Below are positions 50,800-58,157 of a stretch of 64,000 nucleotides of DNA, piece after piece; position 1 is the stretch's first letter; each line of letters starts with the position of its first letter. The stretch comes from an uncultured Corynebacterium sp. (GTDB lineage: Bacteria; Actinomycetota; Actinomycetes; Mycobacteriales; Mycobacteriaceae): contig CALUCD010000002.1 of the NCBI GenBank assembly GCA_943914465.1, positions 248,001-312,000 on the forward strand. Reading direction: 5' to 3'. The notes beneath the pieces are model-generated. The model was not told the DNA's origin and searched no databases. It saw only the letters and a list, made by a program, of their open reading frames with translations. A program made the position numbers and the translations under genes.

Positions 50800-52425
50800 T
50801 TACCGCTGCTCAGAAGGAAGTGGTGGGGCCGGCGGCTCACCAGCAACCGGCTCACCAGCAACCGGCTCACCGCCGGCAGCGCCCGCCGCGGTGAACACGC
50901 GGCCTTCCACACCCGGCCAGGTACCAAGCTCGATCATCTCGTGTTTGCGCTCCACCCAGAAGTCCGCGTTCTTGATGCCCAGCGCCTCGGGGTCGAACTG
51001 CGGGTCGAGGCCGGCCTTCTTTTGACGGCGGTAGTCCCACAGGCACTTCATCGCCGGGACCTGCAGGACCAGGGTGGCGAGGATGTTGAGCCAGGCAGTG
51101 GTGCCCACACCGATATCACCAAGTGCCCAGGCGGTGCCCGGTGTGGTGGTGGCACCGACGATGACGGAGACGACGATGAGGATCCGCAGCAGCCAGATGA
51201 TTGCGCGGCGGGCGGGTTCGCTCTTGACCCACCGGTTGAGGTACACAAAGTTCACCTCTGCCAGGTAGTAGTAGGCCAGCACGGTGGTGAAGGCGAAGAA
51301 CATGATTGCCAGCGCCACAAATGATGGGCCAAGTCCACCGGCGAGGGTGTTCAGCCCCTCTTGGACGAAGCTGGGGCCGACGGGTACGCCGTCGGGGAGG
51401 GAGCCGTCGTAAAGCACGGGCCCATCTTCGGATTGTCCCTCGAACACGCGGTACATGTCGGTGGAGATGATGATGAACGCGGTCGCGGAGCAGACAAAGA
51501 GGGTGTCTACGTAGACGGCGAAGGACTGCACGAAGCCCTGCTTTGCGGGGTGGGAGACCTCGGCGGCGGCTGCGGATTGCGGGCTGGTGCCCTGGCCTGC
51601 CTCGTTGGAGTAGATGCCGCGTTTGACGCCCCACATGATCGCCGCGCCCAGCATGCCGGAGAACATCGCCTCTTGGTCAAACGCGGAGCGGAAGATCAGG
51701 CCGAAGACCTCGGGGATTTGGGAGAAGTTAGTTAATAGCACCACCAACGCCATGAGAATGTAGACCCCGGCCATGACCGGAACAACCAGGGAGGCGAAGG
51801 TGGCGATGCGCTTGACGCCGCCGATGATGATGACGCCCAGCAGGGCGCCCATGACCACGGCGGAGATCCATGTGTTGATGCCCCAGGCGTTTTCTACTGC
51901 GGCGGCCACACCGTTGGCTTGGATGCCGGGCAGGAAGTAGGAGGTGGCTAAGATCATGCAAATGGCGAAGAAGATCGCGTAGACCAGCGCGAACGGACGG
52001 GCCGCGGTGTGTGAGTAGGCCTTTTCAATGTAAAACGCAGGCCCGCCGCGGTACTCGCCGGTGTCGCGGTCGCGTTCCTTGTAGATCTGCGCCAGGCAGC
52101 ACTCTACATACGAGGTCGCAGCGCCCAGGAACGCGACGATCCACATCCAGAACACCGCACCCGGGCCACCGAACGCGATCGCTGTAGCCACACCGGCGAT
52201 GTTGCCAACGCCTACACGGTTGGCCAGCGACATCATCAGTGACTGGAACGAGGAGATACCAGACGCGGAGCTCTCCCCCTGCGAGAGCTGCTTGAGCATA
52301 TCCGGCAGACAACGTACCTGCATGAACACTGTGGCGATGGTGAAGTACACGCCTGCGCCGAGGCACAAAAACACCAGCCATTGCGACCAAATCAGGCCGT
52401 TGAGAGTATCGAGAAAGCCCTCCAT
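50800..52425 (-). CDS. Alanine or glycine:cation symporter (AGCS family)
   Basis: 541 residues from ATG 52425, chosen because GAAGGAGG lies 6 nt upstream; a Met five codons earlier is less likely. About eleven membrane segments. Family signatures: RVGVGNIAGVATAIAFGGPGAVFWMW (read in two parts, RVGVGNIAGV and GGPGAVFWMW), EAGQGTSPQSAAAAEVSHP and the GVKRGIYSNE block. It imports alanine or glycine with Na+ or H+. The C-terminal cytosolic tail carries a near-perfect GEPVA tandem repeat. It is divergent from the YjiH-family gene with a 257-nt region between. Confidence 0.92.
   Translation of the reverse strand: MEGFLDTLNGLIWSQWLVFLCLGAGVYFTIATVFMQVRCLPDMLKQLSQGESSASGISSFQSLMMSLANRVGVGNIAGVATAIAFGGPGAVFWMWIVAFLGAATSYVECCLAQIYKERDRDTGEYRGGPAFYIEKAYSHTAARPFALVYAIFFAICMILATSYFLPGIQANGVAAAVENAWGINTWISAVVMGALLGVIIIGGVKRIATFASLVVPVMAGVYILMALVVLLTNFSQIPEVFGLIFRSAFDQEAMFSGMLGAAIMWGVKRGIYSNEAGQGTSPQSAAAAEVSHPAKQGFVQSFAVYVDTLFVCSATAFIIISTDMYRVFEGQSEDGPVLYDGSLPDGVPVGPSFVQEGLNTLAGGLGPSFVALAIMFFAFTTVLAYYYLAEVNFVYLNRWVKSEPARRAIIWLLRILIVVSVIVGATTTPGTAWALGDIGVGTTAWLNILATLVLQVPAMKCLWDYRRQKKAGLDPQFDPEALGIKNADFWVERKHEMIELGTWPGVEGRVFTAAGAAGGEPVAGEPVAGEPPAPPLPSEQR
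50833..50871. repeat. 15-nt tandem repeat in the symporter gene
   Basis: CGGCTCACCAGCAAC occurs at 50833-50847 and 50848-50862, with a partial third copy to 50871. It encodes GEPVAGEPVAGEP near the C-terminus of the AGCS symporter, in frame, so copy-number changes would alter tail length only. Confidence 0.75.
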
Positions 52426-52513
52426 CGCGCCCTCCTTCATGAACCTTTATTTCCGGGGAATATCAATCGATCAGTAGAAAATCTAGGCTATCGATCTGTG
52501 TTCCGGGTCACTT

Positions 52514-52539
52514 TGACCGAAAAACATGCCCTTCGGTCA
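52514..52539. promoter_or_regulatory. Inverted repeat in the symporter/YjiH divergent region
   Basis: TGACCGAA (52514-52521) and TTCGGTCA (52532-52539) form a perfect 8-bp inverted repeat with a 10-nt gap and 18-bp centre spacing, the geometry of a dimeric repressor site. It lies about 90 bp from the symporter start and 145 bp from the YjiH-family start. Confidence 0.45.
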
Positions 52540-52682
52540 CGAAAATTCTGGCATTCGAGACAATTAGCATCACAATTCGACTGGTCTGTGACTCCAGGCA
52601 CGGTAAAAAATTTTCAACGCGCTACCCCCAGTTCGAAAAAGCGCGGGAAGCGCTCGGACAGATCCTGGAGAGAGAAAACGTC

Positions 52683-54140
52683 ATGAACCAGCACGACCAC
52701 ACCGCGTACCCTGAGCACACCGCGCCGCCCGGTCATCCCAGCCGCACGCTCCGGCCTGCGTACGACGTGAAAGCAATGCCTACCGGGGTCGGCAACGTCG
52801 TCACCGAGCTTGAATCGAGTACGGACCCCGACCAGACGGCTGAGGTGGGAAAGGTTGCCAACCTCTGGCGGTTCTTCGTCTACAGTGGCATCGGGATCTT
52901 CGCCTTTTTCATCCCGTTCACCGTCGGGGAGAAGCGCACGATTCTGCTTGATCACATCGTCACCTGGATCACGACCACGCTCGGCGAGGGCACGCGCTAC
53001 CTGGCGCTCATCGCCATCATTGCCGGCACGGTGTACCAGTTCGTCTCCGGGCGTTGGCGAGAGGACTATGCGCGGATGGTCTTCGCGGGCCTGTCCGTGC
53101 TTGCGGTCATACTGTGCGCCATGCTGACCTTCGGGTTCGGACCAGCCTTTTTGTTCAACCCAGAGATCGGCCCGTTCATTTTGGACAAGCTCGTCATCTC
53201 TGTTGGCCTGCTCATCCCGGTCGGCGCAATCTTCCTCGGGTTGTTGGTTGGCTTCGGACTGATGGAGTTCATCGGTGTGCTGGTCCAGCCGATCATGCGC
53301 CCCGTCTTCCACACCCCCGGAAAGTCAGCAGTCGACGCGGTGGCGTCGTTTCTGGGCAGCTACTCGCTCGGGCTGCTGATCACAGACCGCATGTACAAGT
53401 CGGGCAACTACAACGGACAAGAGGCAGCGATTATCGCCTCCGGCTTTTCGACGGTCTCTGCAACCTTCATGGTCATCGTCGCCAAAACCCTCGACCTCAT
53501 GGGGCATTGGACAACGTATTTCTTCTTGACCTTCATCATCACCTTCACCGTGACCGCGATCAGTGTGTGGCTGCCGCCGCTGTCGCGCATCAGCACGGAC
53601 TACTACCCCGGTGCGCAGCCGCATCCCGAAACGCAGATCACCGGCAACCGGCTGCAGGCCGCGTGGCGGGAGGCCAAACGGGAGCTTGCGCAGGCAGAGT
53701 CGCTGTGGAAGGTGCTGTGGGCCAACGTCAAAGATGGCATCACGATGGCGGTGCAGGTGATCCCCGGCATCATGTCCGTCGGTGTGATCGGGCTTGTGCT
53801 TGCCACCTACACCCCATTGTTCAAGGCTTTAGGGGTGGTGTTTTACCCGCTGGTGTGGGCGCTGCGGCTGCCAGATCCCTGGGCCACCTCAGGCGCGCTT
53901 GCAAGCGGGCTTGCGGAGATGTTCCTTCCGGCAACGCTGGTGGCCAGCTCGGACAACATGGTGTTGAAGTTCACCGTCGCGGTGGTGTGCGTGAGCCAGA
54001 TCTTGTTCTTCTCCGCAATGGTACCGGCTGTGCTTGCCACGGACATTCCCCTCAACATCGCCCAGATTGTGTTGATCTGGTTCATCCGGGTGGTGCTCAC
54101 CGTGCTGATTACGGTGCCGGTCGCACACATCGTCTTTTAG
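52683..54140 (+). CDS. YjiH-family (nucleoside-recognition GATE domain) membrane protein
   Basis: 485 residues with about ten membrane segments. A polar N-terminal extension (1-60) precedes LWRFFVYSGIGIFAFFIPF. Signatures of the YjiH/COG3314 group: GFGLMEFIGVLVQPIMRP, FLGSYSLGLLITDRMYKSGN, GFSTVSATFMVIVAKTL and LATDIPLNIAQIVLIWFIR. A transport role is assumed for this family, substrate unknown. It is placed immediately next to hutG, so histidine or a product of its breakdown is a reasonable guess, but this is only positional. ATG 52683 is preceded by GGAGAGAG. Confidence 0.78.
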   Translation: MNQHDHTAYPEHTAPPGHPSRTLRPAYDVKAMPTGVGNVVTELESSTDPDQTAEVGKVANLWRFFVYSGIGIFAFFIPFTVGEKRTILLDHIVTWITTTLGEGTRYLALIAIIAGTVYQFVSGRWREDYARMVFAGLSVLAVILCAMLTFGFGPAFLFNPEIGPFILDKLVISVGLLIPVGAIFLGLLVGFGLMEFIGVLVQPIMRPVFHTPGKSAVDAVASFLGSYSLGLLITDRMYKSGNYNGQEAAIIASGFSTVSATFMVIVAKTLDLMGHWTTYFFLTFIITFTVTAISVWLPPLSRISTDYYPGAQPHPETQITGNRLQAAWREAKRELAQAESLWKVLWANVKDGITMAVQVIPGIMSVGVIGLVLATYTPLFKALGVVFYPLVWALRLPDPWATSGALASGLAEMFLPATLVASSDNMVLKFTVAVVCVSQILFFSAMVPAVLATDIPLNIAQIVLIWFIRVVLTVLITVPVAHIVF

Positions 54141-54174
54141 CAGTGTCCCCACCTCGTCGTGTAACGCAGTGCAT

Positions 54175-55128
54175 CTACGACGCGGCGGCGACGATCTCTT
54201 CGATCAACCGGGCTGCGGCCTTGGCGGTGCGTGAGTCGATGTCGTAGTCGGGGTTGAGCTCCACTACATCGACCAGCGCCACCCGGCCCGTCGCCGCAAC
54301 GGCGGAGACCATCGCCTGCACTACTTCCAAGGCCACCCCGTAGCCTGCGGGTGCGGACACTCCCGGGGCGATAGCGGCAGGCAACACGTCAAGGTCAATG
54401 CTTAAGTGAATGGGCAGCTGTTGCGCGTTGTTCGGGGCTGTTATCTCGCGCGCTACGTCTGCTGCCTCGCGCGGTGAGTACCCCGCGAGCTCGGTGTCTA
54501 ACACTGTTCGCACACCCAACGCTTCGGCGGTGTCGAAGAGAACCTTGGTGTTGTTGGGGCGCGAGATGCCGATGACGGAGTAGTCGAACGCATCCCCGAC
54601 CAGCTCTGCGATTTGCAAAAACGGAGTGCCGGAGGTTGGCTGCTTCGCCTGGCGCAAGTCGAAATGCGCATCGAAGTTGATCACCTGCATCGGCCCAAGC
54701 GCCTCGTACGCACCGCGATGTGAGGCAAAGGACGTCTCATGCCCGCCGCCCAACACCACCACCATGTTGCCAGCTGCGGCAAGGTCCCGAACCCGGTCGC
54801 TGAAAACGCGTTGGGCTCCTTCGAGGTCGGCGCCTTGGGTGGTGATGGTTCCGGCGTCAACAAGCAATCGCTCCTCGTGCACAGCGAGACCCCCCAACGC
54901 CGCACGAAGCGCGTCCGGCCCTGCCGCAGCACCTTGCCGCCCGCCGTTTCGCAACACCCCTTCGTCCGAGGCAAAGCCGATAAGCGCGACCCCACCACTC
55001 GGCACCTGCGAGACGTCCGCGCAATAGCGCATCACACTGTGCCAGCGGGCGTGCTCTGGACCTGGCCCATCGTCTCGGCCTGTCCACTTGGCGGGTGGGG
55101 TATATAGCGGTGCGGAAACGGTGTTCAT
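54175..55128 (-). CDS. hutG: Formimidoylglutamase
   Basis: 317 residues from ATG 55128 (MNTVSAPLYTPPAKWTG); the longer open frame to 55419 is rejected because it overlaps hutR. It is a ureohydrolase of the arginase fold that splits N-formimino-L-glutamate to glutamate and formamide, the last step of the hut pathway. Mn-binding motifs: LGGGHETSFASH, INFDAHFDLR and LSIDLDVLP, with GVSAPAGYG. It is the only hut gene on the minus strand, divergent from hutR with 48 nt between starts. It could be another ureohydrolase by sequence alone; the cluster makes HutG most likely. Confidence 0.9.
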   Translation of the reverse strand: MNTVSAPLYTPPAKWTGRDDGPGPEHARWHSVMRYCADVSQVPSGGVALIGFASDEGVLRNGGRQGAAAGPDALRAALGGLAVHEERLLVDAGTITTQGADLEGAQRVFSDRVRDLAAAGNMVVVLGGGHETSFASHRGAYEALGPMQVINFDAHFDLRQAKQPTSGTPFLQIAELVGDAFDYSVIGISRPNNTKVLFDTAEALGVRTVLDTELAGYSPREAADVAREITAPNNAQQLPIHLSIDLDVLPAAIAPGVSAPAGYGVALEVVQAMVSAVAATGRVALVDVVELNPDYDIDSRTAKAAARLIEEIVAAAS

Positions 55129-55176
55129 GGCCACGATCCTAGCCAGGTGGCGGGTGCGCGCTGCGATACTAAGGGT

Positions 55177-55917
55177 ATGACCAAGCCTCAGGTTCCAGCG
55201 GCGCATAACGTGCTCCGAATACTGACGCTGCTGTCTACTACCGACGCGCCGATCTCCGCGACCCGCATTCAACGCGAATTGAACCTGCCGCGCTCGACCA
55301 CCTATCACCTGCTCAACGAGCTGGAAACCTCTGGATTTGTCGTGCGGCTGGCAAAACCGGCAACTTACGGGCTGGGGCTCGCGGCGTACCGGATGGCCCA
55401 GGCGTACACCACGCAGCAACCGCTGGTGCGCGCGGCGTCGAAGGACATGGAGCAGATTGCGAAGCTGGCGGGCGGCTCGTCACACCTGTCACGACTGGCC
55501 GGCTCCGAGATCGTCTACCTGCAGGAGATGCGCGCCCCAACCGCGACCTCCCTGGTCACTGAGGTCGGTGTGCGCTTGTCTGCACTCACCACCGCATCGG
55601 GGCGTGCCATGCTCGCCCACCTGCCGGAGACCGAGCTGCGCGCGGTGTTCGACGCGTCTGGCGAACACCAGCGGTATCGCGACCTCAAGCAGCACATCGA
55701 CACGGTGCGTGAGCAGGGCTGGGCGGCTGAACACGAGGAGGTCTCGCGCGGGCAAGAATCGCTCGCTGTCGCCGTTGTTGATCACTTGGGGCGGCCTGCC
55801 GCAGCGCTTGCCGTCACGTTCCCGCTGGGTAAATCCGAAGAGCACATGCAGTTGCTTATCGACGCCCTCCGTGACGCCGCATCCCACCTCTCCCAGCGCT
55901 TCTTCGGCAACCCCTAG
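55177..55917 (+). CDS. hutR: IclR-family hut regulator
   Basis: 246 residues from ATG 55177. N-terminal winged HTH: ISATRIQRELNLPRSTTYHL. The IclR effector domain has LSRLAGSEIVYLQEMRAP and the block GWAAEHEEVSRGQESLAVAV. GATACT (55165-55170) ends 6 nt before the ATG without a ribosome site, so the transcript is probably leaderless. HutR of C. resistens, an IclR protein controlling the same cluster from leaderless mRNAs, is the model I rely on from memory. hutH starts 34 nt after the stop. Confidence 0.9.
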   Translation: MTKPQVPAAHNVLRILTLLSTTDAPISATRIQRELNLPRSTTYHLLNELETSGFVVRLAKPATYGLGLAAYRMAQAYTTQQPLVRAASKDMEQIAKLAGGSSHLSRLAGSEIVYLQEMRAPTATSLVTEVGVRLSALTTASGRAMLAHLPETELRAVFDASGEHQRYRDLKQHIDTVREQGWAAEHEEVSRGQESLAVAVVDHLGRPAAALAVTFPLGKSEEHMQLLIDALRDAASHLSQRFFGNP

Positions 55918-55950
55918 TTCAACGACCCGAAACCGGTTATGTTTTCAGCC

Positions 55951-57501
55951 ATGAATGCTGAAAACCGTGTTATCACCGTTGGGGTGGGCGCATTGTCCAT
56001 CGATGATGTTGTTGCCGTGGCTCGCCACGGCGCAAAAGTTGAGCTTGACCCAGCTGCCCTCGACGAGATCGCGCGAACCCGCGCCCGCGTTGAGGAGCTC
56101 GCCAATGACCCGACCCCGGTCTATGGCATTTCCACCGGGTTCGGTGCGCTCGCCCGGCGCCATATCCCGGAGGATATGCGCGCTGAACTGCAAGTGTCGC
56201 TGGTTCGCTCACACGCTGCGGGGACCGGACCGGAAGTCGAAGATGAGGTCACCCGCGCGCTGATGCTGCTGCGGCTTTCCACGCTGTGTACTGGGCGCAC
56301 CGGTGTGCGACCGGTAGTTGCCGAAACGTACGCAGCTGTGCTCAATGCCGGCATCACGCCGATGGTGCGCGAATACGGCTCGCTCGGGTGCTCAGGCGAT
56401 CTCGCGCCACTGGCACACTGCGCACTGACACTAATCGGCGAAGGCGAATGCCGTGTCAACCAAGGCCCGGTTGTCGCTTCCGCGACAGCACTTGCCGAGG
56501 CGGGAATCACTCCCCTTGTGCTGCGGGAAAAAGAGGGGCTGGCACTGATCAACGGCACCGACGGAATGCTGGGCATGCTGTGTTTGGCTATTGACGATTT
56601 GCGCCAGGCAGCAAAAGTCGCCGACATCGCTACAGCGATGACTGTCGAAGGGCTCACCGGCACGCTCACGGTGTTCGACGACGATCTCCAGCAACTGCGG
56701 CCCCACCCCGGCCAGGCGGACGCGGCCGCGAACATCCGCACTGTGGCCGCAGATTCAGCGATTCTCAAAGCGGCGGCAGAAGAGTTCAAGGAAAAACAGG
56801 TGCAAGACGCGTACTCAGTGCGCTGCGCTCCCCAGGTTGCCGGCGGGTTCCGCGACACCCTTGCGCACGCGGAGCAGGTAGCCGGATGCGAACTCGCAGC
56901 CGCGGTAGACAACCCCGTCGTCGCACTCGATGGCCGCGTCACCTCAAACGGCAACTTTCACGGGGCTCCGGTGGCGTACGTGTTGGACTTTTTGGCGATA
57001 GTGGCGGCAGACGTGGCGTCGATAAGCGAGCGGCGCACCGACCGCTTCCTCGATACCGCGCGAAACCGTGGCCTGAACGCCTTTCTTGCGCACGATCCCG
57101 GGGTGGATTCTGGGCACATGATCGCGCAGTATGCGCAGGCAGGCATCGTGCACGAACTCAAGCGCAACGCCACGCCAGCGTCAGTTGACTCGATCCCGTC
57201 TTCGGCCATGCAGGAGGACCATGTCTCCATGGGCTGGGCAGCCGCGCGCAAACTTCGGCGAAGCGTTGACGGCCTGCAGCGCGTGCTGGCGGTAGAGGTG
57301 CTCACCGCCGCGCGCGCGTTGGATATGCGCGACGGTCACACCGCGCCGGGGACTGGTGCGGCAGTGGCTGCTTTGCGCGAACGTGTCAGCGGCCCTGGCT
57401 CGGATCGTTTCCTCTCCCCGGAGATTGAGCACGCGGTTGACCTGGTGAAAGACGGCACACTGGTGCACGCCGTCGAGCGCGCGGTGGGCGAATTGCGCTA
57501 A
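55951..57501 (+). CDS. hutH: Histidine ammonia-lyase
   Basis: 516 residues from ATG 55951. It eliminates ammonia from L-histidine to give urocanate, using an MIO prosthetic group made from three adjacent residues. Here the tripeptide in GSLGCSGDLAPLAH is Cys147-Ser148-Gly149, where the textbook form is Ala-Ser-Gly; Cys at the first place is known to me from other actinobacterial histidases. Tyr58 in VYGISTGFG, the IPSSAMQEDHVSMGW block and NFHGAPVAY also match. TATGTT (55938-55943) 7 nt before the ATG suggests a leaderless transcript; ATG 55939 would lie inside that hexamer. It is transcribed in the direction of hutU-hutI. Confidence 0.94.
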   Translation: MNAENRVITVGVGALSIDDVVAVARHGAKVELDPAALDEIARTRARVEELANDPTPVYGISTGFGALARRHIPEDMRAELQVSLVRSHAAGTGPEVEDEVTRALMLLRLSTLCTGRTGVRPVVAETYAAVLNAGITPMVREYGSLGCSGDLAPLAHCALTLIGEGECRVNQGPVVASATALAEAGITPLVLREKEGLALINGTDGMLGMLCLAIDDLRQAAKVADIATAMTVEGLTGTLTVFDDDLQQLRPHPGQADAAANIRTVAADSAILKAAAEEFKEKQVQDAYSVRCAPQVAGGFRDTLAHAEQVAGCELAAAVDNPVVALDGRVTSNGNFHGAPVAYVLDFLAIVAADVASISERRTDRFLDTARNRGLNAFLAHDPGVDSGHMIAQYAQAGIVHELKRNATPASVDSIPSSAMQEDHVSMGWAAARKLRRSVDGLQRVLAVEVLTAARALDMRDGHTAPGTGAAVAALRERVSGPGSDRFLSPEIEHAVDLVKDGTLVHAVERAVGELR

Positions 57502-57606
57502 GACCAGTGCCGGCTGCTCGATCGCAACTGGCCTGGTGGATAGAATGGCTGGTAATAGCTGCGCCCTCACAGACTCCGACGGAGTAGTGCCGAAAGCGGG
57601 GACAGA

Positions 57607-57930
57607 ATGGAAGAAAAACGACCTTTGCTAGAGCCGCGAATCACCGCAGCTCTCTCATTGGTGTTCGTCATGGGTAGCGGTATATATATCGCGTTATCTC
57701 GTCCCTTCTCCCCTTTTGGTTTAATTCTCTTCTTCGCCGCAGCCGCTATCCTGCTTTTCTTCTGTTGGAACCCGATCAAGAACGTCTCCGCAGCGGCAGC
57801 AATCATCGGCGTGGGGGCGGTGATTCACGCTCTCCCTCCGGGAGTCGTCATCTCCTCGATTACGTTCGGGGGCGGCCTCATGGCGACCGGAATTGTCATA
57901 GCGGTATTGAAACTATTGCGCTATCGATAG
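57607..57930 (+). CDS. Small membrane protein of unknown function within the hut cluster
   Basis: 107 residues, four hydrophobic segments (ITAALSLVFVMGSGIYIALS, FGLILFFAAAAILLFFCW, AAAIIGVGAVIHALPPGVVI, GGGLMATGIVIAVLKLL). I do not recognise the family. GGGGACAG precedes ATG 57607 by 4-5 nt. A small ACTCC/GGAGT hairpin lies upstream near 57574. Less GC-rich codons than hutH and hutU (for example ATA, TTA, TAT) suggest a later insertion between the hut genes. A C-terminal scrap of an MFS transporter follows at 57965. Confidence 0.6.
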   Translation: MEEKRPLLEPRITAALSLVFVMGSGIYIALSRPFSPFGLILFFAAAAILLFFCWNPIKNVSAAAAIIGVGAVIHALPPGVVISSITFGGGLMATGIVIAVLKLLRYR

Positions 57931-57964
57931 CCACGGACCCTTCGCCACCCAGCGCATCGGATAG

Positions 57965-58048
57965 GTCATTACCCTTTTCGCATTGCCGTTGCTGTTGCTC
58001 ACTCGCGCACTCATGCAAGAGACCAAAGGCGTCGACCTAACCCCCTAA
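57965..58048 (+). pseudogene. 3' remnant of an MFS transporter gene
   Basis: After an in-frame TAG (57962-57964), 27 codons read VITLFALPLLLLTRALMQE then TKGVDLTP before TAA 58046-58048. A hydrophobic last helix followed by ETKGVDL is the usual C-terminus of MFS (MHS/sugar-type) transporters. Nothing of the other eleven helices is present. The remnant sits 110 nt upstream of hutU, so a transporter, perhaps for histidine or urocanate, may have been deleted here. Confidence 0.5.
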
Positions 58049-58065
58049 ACCGCGTCTTCGTCTTA

Positions 58066-58085
58066 CCGTCTTGGATTCGAGACGG
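58066..58085. promoter_or_regulatory. Dyad upstream of hutU
   Basis: CCGTCT (58066-58071) and AGACGG (58080-58085) flank an 8-nt centre, a 20-nt dyad 72 nt before hutU. A candidate regulator site. I did not find the same sequence before hutH or between hutG and hutR. Confidence 0.3.
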
Positions 58086-58157
58086 CTGCATACGCAACGC
58101 GAGGCGAGAAAACCGAAACGTTTTCTACGCTTAATTCACCAACTGAAAGGAGCTCCC

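Noticed and set aside
53054..54247. Plus-strand frame of 397 codons inside the YjiH-family gene
   Set aside because: Overlaps a membrane protein with clear signatures; the composition (Arg/His/Gly) is that of a shadow frame.
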